From Balanoglossus misakiensis (taxonomy: Eukaryota > Hemichordata): a stretch of DNA of 64,000 nucleotides. A program made the position numbers and the translations under genes. Of the stretch, positions 41,032-52,909 are shown piece by piece. Positions within the stretch are counted from its first letter, which is position 1. The number at the start of each line of letters is the position of its first letter. The notes beneath the pieces were generated by a model that made no database searches, had not been told where the DNA came from, and worked only from the letters and a program-made list of their open reading frames with translations. The DNA is taken from contig CM082597.2 in assembly GCA_040954595.2 (NCBI GenBank), forward strand, positions 620,001 through 684,000. The letters are read 5' to 3'.

Positions 41032-43847
41032 TTGTCGAAAAACCGCGAATTTTCGAGTTGCCGAATTTCGAGATTTTCGGCCGATTTGAACATTTTTCAT
41101 GGGTTAACCATCATGGTTTTTGTCGAAAAACCGCGAATTTTCGAGTTGCCGAATTTCGAGATTTTCGGCCGATTTGAACATTTTTCATGGGTTAACCATC
41201 ATGGTTTTTGTCGAAAAACCGCGAATTTTCGAGTTGCCGAATTTCGAGATTTTCGGCCGTTTTGAACATTTTTCATGGGTTAACCATCATGGTTTTTGTC
41301 GAAAAACCGCGAATTTTCGAGTTGCCGAATTTCGAGATTTTCGGCCGTTTTGAACATTTTTCATGGGTTAACCATCATGGTTTTTGTCGAAAAACCGCGA
41401 ATTTTCGAGTTGCCGAATTTCGAGATTTTCGGCCGATTTGAACATTTTTCATGGGTTAACCATCATGGTTTTTGTCGAAAAACCGCGAATTTTCGAGTTG
41501 CCGAATTTCGAGATTTTCGGCCGATTTGAACATTTTTCATGGGTTAACCATCATGGTTTTTGTCGAAAAACCGCGAATTTTCGAGTTGCCGAATTTCGAG
41601 ATTTTCGGCCGATTTGAACATTTTTCATGGGTTAACCATCATGGTTTTCGTCGAAAAACCGCGAATTTTCGAGTTGCCGAATTTCGAGATTTTCGGCCGA
41701 TTTGAACATTTTTCATGGGTTAACCATCATGGTTTTCGTCGAAAAACCGCGAATTTTCGAGTTGCCGAATTTCGAGATTTTCGGCCGATTTGAACATTTT
41801 TCATGGGTTAACCATCATGGTTTTCGTCGAAAAACCGCGAATTTTCGAGTTGCCGAATTTCGAGATTTTCGGCCGATTTGAACATTTTTCATGGGTTAAC
41901 CATCATGGTTTTTGTCGAAAAACCGCGAATTTTCGAGTTGCCGAATTTCGAGATTTTCGGCCGATTTGAACATTTTTCATGGGTTAACCATCATGGTTTT
42001 CGTCGAAAAACCGCGAATTTTCGAGTTGCCGAATTTCGAGATTTTCGGCCGATTTGAACATTTTTCATGGGTTAACCATCATGGTTTTCGTCGAAAAACC
42101 GCGAATTTTCGAGTTGCCGAATTTCGAGATTTTCGGCCGATTTGAACATTTTTCATGGGTTAACCATCATGGTTTTCGTCGAAAAACCGCGAATTTTCGA
42201 GTTGCCGAATTTCGAGATTTTCGGCCGATTTGAACATTTTTCATGGGTTAACCATCATGGTTTTTGTCGAAAAACCGCGAATTTTCGAGTTGCCGAATTT
42301 CGAGATTTTCGGCCGATTTGAACATTTTTCATGGGTTAACCATCATGGTTTTTGTCGAAAAACCGCGAATTTTCGAGTTGCCGAATTTCGAGATTTTCGG
42401 CCGATTTGAACATTTTTCATGGGTTAACCATCATGGTTTTCGTCGAAAAACCGCGAATTTTCGAGTTGCCGAATTTCGAGATTTTCGGCCGATTTGAACA
42501 TTTTTCATGGGTTAACCATCATGGTTTTCGTCGAAAAACCGCGAATTTTCGAGTTGCCGAATTTCGAGATTTTCGGCCGATTTGAACATTTTTCATGGGT
42601 TAACCATCATGGTTTTTGTCGAAAAACCGCGAATTTTCGAGTTGCCGAATTTCGAGATTTTCGGCCGATTTGAACATTTTTCATGGGTTAACCATCATGG
42701 TTTTCGTCGAAAAACCGCGAATTTTCGAGTTGCCGAATTTCGAGATTTTCGGCCGATTTGAACATTTTTCATGGGTTAACCATCATGGTTTTCGTCGAAA
42801 AACCGCGAATTTTCGAGTTGCCGAATTTCGAGATTTTCGGCCGATTTGAACATTTTTCATGGGTTAACCATCATGGTTTTCGTCGAAAAACCGCGAATTT
42901 TCGAGTTGCCGAATTTCGAGATTTTCGGCCGATTTGAACATTTTTCATGGGTTAACCATCATGGTTTTCGTCGAAAAACCGCGAATTTTCGAGTTGCCGA
43001 ATTTCGAGATTTTCGGCCGATTTGAACATTTTTCATGGGTTAACCATCATGGTTTTCGTCGAAAAACCGCGAATTTTCGAGTTGCCGAATTTCGAGATTT
43101 TCGGCGGATTTGAACATTTTTCATGGGTTAACCATCATGGTTTTTGTCGAAAAACCGCGAATTTTCGAGTTGCCGAATTTCGAGATTTTCGGCCGATTTG
43201 AACATTTTTCATGGGTTAACCATCATGGTTTTTGTCGAAAAACCGCGAATTTTCGAGTTGCCGAATTTCGAGATTTTCGGCCGATTTGAACATTTTTCAT
43301 GGGTTAACCATCATGGTTTTTGTCGAAAAACCGCGAATTTTCGAGTTGCCGAATTTCGAGATTTTCGGCCGATTTGAACATTTTTCATGGGTTAACCATC
43401 ATGGTTTTTGTCGAAAAACCGCGAATTTTCGAGTTGCCGAATTTCGAGATTTTCGGCCGATTTGAACATTTTTCATGGGTTAACCATCATGGTTTTTGTC
43501 GAAAAACCGCGAATTTTCGAGTTGCCGAATTTCGAGATTTTCGGCCGATTTGAACATTTTTCATGGGTTAACCATCATGGTTTTTGTCGAAAAACCGCGA
43601 ATTTTCGAGTTGCCGAATTTCGAGATTTTCGGCCGTTTTGAACATTTTTCATGGGTTAACCATCATGGTTTTTGTCGAAAAACCACGAATTTTCGACTTG
43701 CCGAATTTCGAGATTTTCGGCCGATTTGAACATTTTTCATGGGTTAACCATCATGGTTTTTGTCGAAAAACCGCGAATTTTCGACTTGCCGAATTTCGAG
43801 ATTTTCGGCCGATTTGAACATTTTTCATGGGTTAACCATCATGGTTT

Positions 43848-44957
43848 TTGTCGAAAAACCGCGAATTTTCGAGTCGCCGAATTTCGAGTTTTTCGGCCGT
43901 TTTGAACATTTTTCATGGGTTAACCATCATGGTTTTTGTCGAAAAACCGCATATTTTCGAGTTGCCGAATTTCGAGATTTTCGGCCGTTTTGAACATTTT
44001 TCATGGGTTAACCATCATGGTTTTTGTCGAAAAACCGCGAATTTTCGAGTTGCCGAATTTCGAGATTTTCGGCCGATTTGAACATTTTTCATGGGTTAAC
44101 CATCATGGTTTTTGTCGAAAAACCGCGAATTTTCGAGTTGCCGAATTTCGAGATTTTCGGCCGATTTGAACATTTTTCATGGGTTAACCATCATGGTTTT
44201 TGTCGAAAAACCGCGAATTTTCGAGTTGCCGAATTTCGAGATTTTCGGCCGATTTGAACATTTTTCATGGGTTAACCATCATGGTTTTTGTCGAAAAACC
44301 GCGAATTTTCGAGTTGCCGAATTTCGAGATTTTCGGCCGATTTGAACATTTTTCATGGTAACCATCATGGTTTTTGTCGAAAAACCGCGAATTTTCGAGT
44401 TGCCGAATTTCGAGATTTTCGGCCGATTTGAACATTTTTCATGGTAACCATCATGGTTTTTGTAGAAAAACCGCGAATTTTCGAGTTGCCGAATTTCGAG
44501 ATTTTCGGCCGATTTGAACATTTTTCATGGGTTAACCATCATGGTTTTCGTCGAAAAACCGCGAATTTTCGAGTTGCCGAATTTCGAGATTTTCGGCCGT
44601 TTTGAACATTTTTCATGGGTTAACCATCATGGTTTTTGTCGAAAAACCGCGAATTTTCGAGTTGCCGAATTTCGAGATTTTCGGCCGATTTGAACATTTT
44701 TCATGGGTTAACCATCATGGTTTTTGTCGAAAAACCGCGAATTTTCGAGTTGCCGAATTTCGAGATTTTCGGCCGATTTGAACATTTTTCATGGGTTAAC
44801 CATCATGGTTTTCGTCGAAAAACCGCGAATTTTCGAGTTGCCGAATTTCGAGATTTTCGGCCGATTTGAACATTTTTCATGGGTTAACCATCATGGTTTT
44901 TGTCGAAAAACCGCGAATTTTCGAGTCGCCGAATTTCGAGTTTTTCGGCCGTTTTGA
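43848..44957. repeat. Higher-order unit in C: 12 monomers with two 2-bp deletions
   Basis: The rare GAGTCGCCGAATTTCGAGTT variant occurs near 43,870 and again near 44,922, 1,052 bp apart. That equals 12 x 88 minus 4. The missing 4 bases are two CATGGTAACC monomers near 44,356 and 44,442, each lacking 2 bases of CATGGGTTAACC. Confidence 0.8.
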
Positions 44958-45480
44958 ACATTTTTCATGGGTTAACCATCATGGTTTTTGTCGAAAAACC
45001 GCGAATTTTCGATTTGCCGAATTTCGAGATTTTCGGCCGTTTTGAACATTTTTCATGGGTTAACCATCATGGTTTTTGTCGAAAAACCGCGAATTTTCGA
45101 GTTGCCGAATTTCGAGATTTTCGGCCGATTTGAACATTTTTCATGGGTTAACCATCATGGTTTTTGTCGAAAAACCGCGAATTTTCGAGTTGCCGAATTT
45201 CGAGATTTTCGGCCGATTTGAACATTTTTCATGGGTTAACCATCATGGTTTTTGTCGAAAAACCGCGAATTTTCGAGTTGCCGAATTTCGAGATTTTCGG
45301 CCGATTTGAACATTTTTCATGGGTTAACCATCATGGTTTTTGTCGAAAAACCGCGAATTTTCGAGTTGCCGAATTTCGAGATTTTCGGCCGATTTGAACA
45401 TTTTTCATGGGTTAACCATCATGGTTTTTGTCGAAAAACCGCGAATTTTCGACTTGCCGAATTTCGAGATTTTCGGCCAT

Positions 45481-45852
45481 TTTTGAACATTTTTCATGGG
45501 TTAACCATCATGGTTTTTGTCGAAAAATGACGAATTTTCGACTTGCCGAATTTCGAGATTTTCGGCCTTTTTCGACATTTTTCATGGGTTATACATCATG
45601 GTTTTTGTCGAAAAATGACCAATTTTCGACTTGCCGAAAATTTCTTCATTTTTTGAAAAAAATCATGGTTTATAGCTCATGAAAATCTTCTAAAAAACGA
45701 CGATTTTTCGACTTTTCGAATATTCAAAATTTCTTTATTTTTTGAAAAAAAATCATGGGTTACAGCTCATGAAAATCTTCAAAAATGACGATTTTTCGAC
45801 TTCGCAAACTTTGGTGATTTTGTCAGTTTTGGACATTTTTCATGGGTTATAA
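45481..45852. repeat. Degenerate right edge of the satellite array
   Basis: The last monomers diverge (GTCGAAAAATGACGAATT, then GAAAATTTCTTCATTTTTTG). At about 45,640 the orientation flips to the B sense (AATCATGGTTTATAGCTCATG, AATCATGGGTTACAGCTCATG), and it appears to return near 45,830 (GGACATTTTTCATGGGTTAT). Single-copy sequence begins at about 45,853. Divergent chimeric monomers at an array edge are expected where unequal exchange homogenises only the interior. Confidence 0.8.
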
Positions 45853-46770
45853 TGGCTCACGAGAGATTTGATATGATATCAAATTCATGACAATATAGAT
45901 ATAATATTTTAATATCATTGTACGAAAAATATAACTTATCACATATAGGGCCTTGTGTAGGCCTAAGAGTGATTTATAAGCCTTTAATTTTTTTTTTTTT
46001 TATATAAATTGGGCAGATATTATCTAAACGTATCTAATTGTATTTTTAATATCAGTTTGATTCAACCATATTAAATGTGTCCTGTTCACAAAGAATTCAA
46101 TTTCCGTATGCCAGAGTTCTAGTGGACCACATTGTGCGTATAAAGGACTATAATTTTATCAAATCTTGTACCCAGTAGTTTGCAGGCCGATACTTTTTAA
46201 CTTACTCATGTTGATTTATTTTTGTCGAAGCACGGTACACTTGCTCTTCATTTCGTGATAATCTTTCTTCTCTCACTCTCTCTCTCTCTGAAAATTGAAT
46301 AAAATACTGAGACGAAATAAACAGCAAATAAATTCTCATCTCAAGCTGCAATATATGTTCTATTATGATGTAACCAAGACAGAGTCAAAGTTATTTCCAT
46401 TGCTATGTTAACACCCCTTTTTATTTTCCACATTCTACTATAAATTACAAATCGACATTGATGATTAATCGTTATGGTCGACAGTAGGACTAAACTGCGA
46501 CATGGAAATCGTTGGCAGTTCTTTGCGTTCTCAAATTCCATCAAAACTTTTATTGATTGCTACTGTTTCTGAACTGCTGCGTCCGTTATCCTGCTGGTGT
46601 TACAGAGGCATTTCAACTAAAAGCGAAGTGATCCATTTTACCGTTTGCAAAGTTTCAATTAAATTTTCCATTTCCTGTTGACAATGGTATTTCTGCTGGC
46701 CCGGGGGTAACCCGATATTCTAAACGACCCCGCCGCGACAAAAACAAGATCGAGTGAGTCTGGAACACCA
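45853..46770. other. Single-copy AT-rich spacer upstream of the lectin/GH9 gene
   Basis: No convincing coding exon or RNA gene is seen on either strand. It contains a T-run near 45,989-46,002 and a short CT-repeat at about 46,267-46,290. Short open frames here have no recognisable protein features. It separates the satellite edge from the first promoter by about 0.9 kb. Confidence 0.6.
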
Positions 46771-46778
46771 TATATAGC
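46771..46778 (+). promoter_or_regulatory. TATA box of the lectin/EGF/GH9 gene
   Basis: TATATAGC lies 61 bp upstream of the start codon at 46,832. A transcription start about 30 bp downstream, near 46,800, would give a leader of roughly 30 nt. No other strong TATA motif is nearby. Confidence 0.6.
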
Positions 46779-46831
46779 ACTAGACTTCGTTCTGTCGAGC
46801 GCCAGTAGCTGCAGTTAGGCCCCAGAACACG

Positions 46832-49800
46832 ATGGTGCGCTGTTTGGTTAGAAGTTTTCTGCTCGTCCACTTTCTCGTGTGCGTCTGTCTCGCTGTCACC
46901 ATCAAGGTAGGTTTACACGCTGAACTTCCACATTGTTCATCTGAAAAAAAGTTGTGTTTTAAAAGCAGCCATTAGTCATAGAGTTTTACCTCTGTAGTAT
47001 GCATGTCACACGAAAACATTCTTGTAAGTTTGAAGTAACCGGGTCATTGGAGCTGGCCACAGATCAGTCAAGGCCGAGCGACCCCTTTCTTGGGATAGTT
47101 AAATTCCAGCCCTGGAACGAGTCGAGATGAATTGTCCTTGCAAATTGTGGGTGAGGGTTTCAGAATGACTAACCAAAGCGTATATTTCATTAAACGTTAA
47201 AAACGCTGAGGCAATCCGCATATTATAGCACAAACAGGCAAAGTTAATACGAACATGAATCTGGATGCCAGGACAGATTTTTGACCCAGAGGTTAAAGGC
47301 TTCACGTATTGGTTTCATTAACGACATGCTACAGTATTTGTGAAAGGGGTGCGGTATTTTAAGTTATGTTCCAGATATGCTGCAGGATGGAGAATACGGA
47401 ACGCAGACAGGCGCATTTTAGGCGGTAAAACTGCAATTCATGGCGTACGCAACATGATCCAATCAAGAACTACCTTCGTAAACAACATATAAATAAAACG
47501 TGAATCATATCACATATCAAAACGTTTTGCCTGCAAGCTTAAATGAACCTCTATTTTCGTGTATGTACATGTAGACAAATTTCTTTGATGCGAGCGAAAA
47601 CGTGACTACTTTGTTAGAATAACATATCCTTCACACGAGTAATTACTACATGTATTACTTTCCTCCAAATTGACACGCGTAGGATAGATTTACACGGGCT
47701 GACTATGATGATGAGGATTTCGATGACGAAGATATAGAATTTAATGATGAAATTGACAGTGATGAAGAGGGAGACGAAAATGAAGGAACGAGAGATAAAA
47801 GACGTGCAAGAGTAGAGAGTAAGTTGAAAACTGTTTGGTCTGTTCATATGTATGTGGCATGACTTTTGAATGACGATGATGATGATGATGATGATGATTG
47901 GTACAAATTCCGTCTCAACTATAAAAAAATGTGTCAAGTAGCCTATACAATACCTCATGACCTAGACCTAGGCAAGAGTTGATGATCTGTCTTCTTTGTT
48001 GTTCCCATAGAAACCACCACAACTTACTTCTACACACTACATGCCGACACAGAACAAACCTGGGAAGAAGCCAATCGCAGATGCAAAGAGAAAGATGGCG
48101 TTGTCGTGGCCATATCGGACAACAAGACCAGAGATTTCCTGGCGGAATGGATACCAACACAGGCGTCAGAGGGCCTCTTCTATCTTCAAATGGAGAAAAG
48201 AGTGGACGACGGAAAGAAAAAAGAGAAAGAGAAAGAATGGCAGTATTATAATCGAACTAAAGTGACCTACGTCAACTGGGCAGACGATGAACCTGACTTG
48301 AGTAAACGCTGTGCTGTCATTAGGTATTAGAGAGTTTCTTGTTTAACCCTCTCACCACAATGGTTCAGTCCATAACCACTGTTTTCTATGTTACGGTTAG
48401 ACCTTTAATTTGATACGATTTGTATAAATTGTTTGTTTGTTTGTTTGTTTGTTTTAGTTCTGACCATGGTTACGAGTGGATAACTCATAGCTGTGACGGT
48501 GGAGCTGGTTATATCTGTCAGTTTGGTAAGTGTCATGAATTCTATGAAGAAATGATGGATGGATGAGGTCAGTCAGTCAGTCAGTCAGACAGACAATTGG
48601 TCAGTTAGGTACAACAACGGGATGGATGAAATATTTTGCATCATCGTACTCAGTTTTTTTCCCGGTTGTGGTGACGGCGTGAACACAAGCCTTTTCGCCG
48701 TTCTCATTTGCTGTCATGAATCAAAATATTCACTCACTTATTATTTATTTATTTTAGACTGTAAACGTGACCCATTCTGGTGTGTTCGTGGCACAGTAAC
48801 TCACACCGAAGATACTTGCAGTTGCACGTGTGAAGAAAGATGGACTGGCCCACATTGTGATGGTAAGTTATGACGTCATGATGATTTTTCGGAAAATCTC
48901 CTCGTCAAGTGATACAAGTCAAGCTTTATAGGAAACTAGAAGAGGTGCAGAATTTAACAAAAATTGTCTTTTGTTCCTTTTAACACGATGGACCATGAAT
49001 ATCCTCCCATATAAGTTGCTTAGTCACGCGAAGTCTCGTGGCGTTCGCAAAAAGGTCTATCGAACGTCTTCTGCACTTATTGTTATGCATCTTAAGATTT
49101 CAATTCCTTGTCTTCGCTGACAGAACTGCAGGAGAGCGTATACAACTACGACATTCCAATAGGCAAAGGTAGTTTCTCTAACGCTAAAAGTTACTGTGAC
49201 AACCTACACACAACGCAACCCAGTGTTCTGGACGAAAAGCCAATTCGAGAATTTCGAGCATTGGTCGACCAGAAATCTTTCCTGAGGGAAACTACTGTTT
49301 ACGTCGATCTGACGTTGCAAGATGGCGCCTGGGTTGACAGTAACGGACAAACTTCAGACAACTTAAATTGGATGCCGAACGAGCCAAGGGAAGGGAATGA
49401 ATGCGCGGTTGCCAGGTGAGATAAATCGATGTTATTTTTATATGTAAAAATACTTTAGTCTAACTGATTGCAAACTTGTGAGTCACACTACGAATTTCTA
49501 TGTTTCGCTGACTTTTGCTGTACTTTCTTGGAACGTATCTGAGATGACTGGTAATTTCATTTTAAGAACAGATATAGAATTACCCACATTGCATTCTCTT
49601 GCAGCACTGGCAATAACAACAGACTGAAATCTGTCGACTGCAGCGAAACCCACAAGTACATGTGCGAACTCCGTAAGTGAGCAAACAACTTTTATTTATT
49701 GTGCCTTATGTACAATATCTGGTGTATATTTTTATATATTACTTTCTAAAATGTTAGAAACAGTTGTACACGAAAATAATCGGTTATTTCCAGTTTTGTT

Positions 49801-51206
49801 AGATATAGAGTGATACTTGGCTATGCATTCATCGAATTCTACTCTGTCTGTCTGTCTTTTTGTCTCTCTCTGTCCCAATATCAAAATCAAATTGTATAAT
49901 TTCCCTTACCTTAATTTAGCTTGTCGGAAAGCCAGGGAGAAATGGTGTGTCCATGGTGACGTCATCGTTAACTCAAGAGGATCTTGTAGCTGTGATTGTT
50001 GGCCTGGTTCCTTTGGAGCCTTTTGTGAAGGTAAATCAAAAAGTTATGGTTTTCTGTCTTTAATTGGTCGGTAGGATAATTACGATCGCGACGCACTGAT
50101 TGTGAAATCATTCTGGTCGTGTGAATATGCCTATTTTTATGTGACAGACGAGGTAAAAACTTGTCAATAACTATTTTTCTTTGTGTATCTCAAAGAATAC
50201 GACTATGATGACGCCATAGCAAAAACCCTCAAATTCTATGAGACCCAGCAGTCGGGTATGTTACCACCTTACAATAGAATCCCATGGAGAAGTGATTCAG
50301 CACTGGAGGATATGGGTTACTATGGCGAAGATCTCACCGGCGGTTGGTATGACGGTAGGCACATATTCAACTCTCACCTTTGACCCTTGACCTACCACCC
50401 AAGTTCTTTGCTATAGCTGACATCCCTCCTAGTTCCAATAGCGTGATCTAAAATGTATTTAAAATGCCCAGCATTACAAAGGCAGATCCCATTATGTCAC
50501 GAAATACAGGTAATTAGGTAATACATTGCGTTTCTCAACTTCTGTGAGTGGTCGACTTTTTACCCATGATGCATCTTGTTGCAGCCGGGGATTATATTAA
50601 GGTCACCTACAAACACACGGCTTCCGTCTGGAAGTTGGCGCTGGCTTTTCTTGAATTCGAAGAGGCATACGAAGCAGCCGGGGAAGTGAAAAACTTCTTG
50701 AATACTCTCAAATGGGGGAATCTATACACCATGAAGTTGCATACCAGAACACTTGGCCACAACCAGTTCTATGCCCATGTAAGTTGTCTTATTTATGGCC
50801 AATAGAAGTCTATAATTATCATGTGATAGAAAATGCTAATTTTGTAGGCTATAAGCGACAAAAAAGTAGTAACCATTTTCCAGTCGTTTCATCCGATTCA
50901 GTTGTGACTTTGAAAATTAAAAAGTTTCGTTATTATATGGGTGGTTTTCGTTATACCGAATGGCGCCTCTCCCCCTTTAACCGATTCTTGGAGGATATTA
51001 AACGCGATATGATTTTTTTTAGGTTTCGGATCCTAAAATCGACCACAAATACTGGGGCCGACCGGAGGACTTTCAACAACATGGGATCAATCGACCAGCG
51101 TATCCTGTTAATGAAACCCACCCTGGAACTGACGTCGCCGCCAACGGTGCTGCCTCCCTTGCTGCTAGTGCGATGGTTTTCAAGGATAGAGGTATCTGTC
51201 TCTAGC

Positions 51207-51237
<31 letters not shown>

Positions 51238-52878
51238 GCTCGTCTCCTTGTCCGTCTCTCTATCTATTTATATCTCTGTGTCTCTCTGTCTATCTATCTG
51301 TCTTCCTGTCTGTCTGTCTGTCAACCGTAACACATGAGATCAGAACTTTGTGAACACATCCCCAAAAGTACCACCTGTATTTGTGATATTATTTTTTGTT
51401 CCACCCCAGAACCTGACTTTGCTGAGAAGATGTTGCTTGAGGCCAAGGAATGGTATGAGTTCGCGGATAAATTTAGAGGCACCTTCGGTGAAAGCATTCC
51501 GGAACTACATTTTCAGTAAGATAGAGTCTACTATTTTATTACAGATACACGTGTACTTATTCATTTTCAAAATGCACATGGATTGATGGATATAGATATA
51601 TGGATTCCCACTTTTTTATTTTTACGCGGACTTTATTTCTCTAAAGGAGCGGTCCTTACCACGATGAACTGACCAATGCTGGGCTGTGGATGTATTTAGC
51701 AACGGGCGAAGAGCACTACCTCGAAAAAACCATAAGACATTACGACGAATACAAGCTGAAGAAACCAGATCATTTGTTTAGTCGCAACAGAGTCAGTTTG
51801 CCCTTACAGGTATGCAAAATCAAGATTACGTTTTATTGATTTCCGTTTTTGTCAATGTTTATGTTAGACTGAAAGATTCAGTCGTGTGCGGGCGCAGGAG
51901 CACCCGCAAGCGACTGAATCTTTCGGTCTACAATAGTCTGCTATAAAAATTCCTTAAAGGAAGGCTGTCGTCCCTTCTGCGGTTGCGCGCAAAGTGTAAC
52001 TGCTACAATGTACATTATTGCATACAATGTGGTTGTTACTTTGTATTACACTATACATCATGGCAAATAATTTCTAATTCATTATGATATACCCTTTACA
52101 TGTATTGCAGTTGATTATGTATTTGACCACTCGCGATACGAAGTATCTCGAACCTGTTGAAAAGGCCTTGGATAGATGGTGGCCTGGGGCCGATCAAGTC
52201 AAGTATTCACCGTGGGGAATGGCAGTGATAACTAACATGCGACCAATAAAAAGATCAGGTAATTTTTGTCTGTCACACACCCTTTTCATAAGTCTAGCGC
52301 CACCAGGCAGCCATCGTGAATTTTAACTCAAAGCGAGGGCAATGGAAAAATCCCTTGATGTGATTGGTCAACTTTCACCATTCACTTCGCTTCTACTTCA
52401 GACGCGCGAGGGCGCTAGAAAGGGCGTATCCGCGCCAACAATACATTGTTTATTCCAACGAAAATACCGTACCATACATATTTCCATACTTGTTGTTCCG
52501 CTGACAATGATTTTTGCGAGAAATGACGGAAATTTCTAACCTTGTGTCTCCCGGAACTTTTATATCTTTTCAGCGGATACGGCATTTATCTGCTTGATTG
52601 CTGCCAAATATGGAATCCATCGGGAGAAATACTTGAAGTTTGCACGGGAACAAATGCATTACATCCTCGGCGACAGCGGCAGAAGTTATCTAACAGGCTT
52701 CGGGCGACGTCCACCTGTCCGTGCCCACCATAGAGCAAGGTGAGTTGAGTTGATGAAGTCCTTAACGTGCTGTAGGTCTTTGTTGTAGGTCAACAAAAAC
52801 AACAACAACAACAACAACCACCACCACCACAACAACAACACCATCATCAATAGTCACAACATCGTCAACAACAACAAT

Positions 52879-52909
<31 letters not shown>

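Larger units (their letters stand above)
30661..45480 (-). repeat. Satellite family C, 88-bp tandem array
   Basis: About 168 copies of an 88-bp monomer with plus-strand landmarks ATGGTTTTTGTCGAAAAACC, then GCGAATTTTCGAGTTGCCGA, ATTTCGAGATTTTCGGCC and TTTTTCATGGGTTAACCATC. The first 20 bases and the TTTTCATG...TAACC end match family A, while the middle half is different. Variants alternate at three sites: CCGCGAA/CCACGAA, GGCCGATTTG/GGCCGTTTTG/GGCCTTTTTG and TTTTTGTC/TTTTCGTC. Indels are rare from about 32 to 45 kb and more common at 31.1-31.6 kb, so the core is more homogeneous than the left edge. Confidence 0.97.

Noticed and set aside
30636-45682. Dozens of overlapping 77-aa frames stepping every 88 bp
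   Set aside because: They are the same satellite unit read until the frame shifts. An 88-bp period rotates the frame each monomer, so the frames are shadows of the repeat.
1-45852. CENP-B box or telomere repeat in the satellite monomers
   Set aside because: I found no CENP-B-box-like motif and no TTAGGG-type runs, so a centromere or telomere identity is not claimed from sequence.
47979-48330. Arg/Lys-rich alternative plus-strand frames over lectin exon 3
   Set aside because: Only one frame continues the lectin motifs (WEEANRRC, NWADDEPD, CAVI) and joins in phase with both neighbouring exons. The others are shadows.
50712-51353. 213-aa plus-strand frame across GH9 exons and intron
   Set aside because: It runs through a donor, a TCTG microsatellite and out of the GH9 frame. 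The GH9 reading in the other frame has conserved motifs and correct splice sites.
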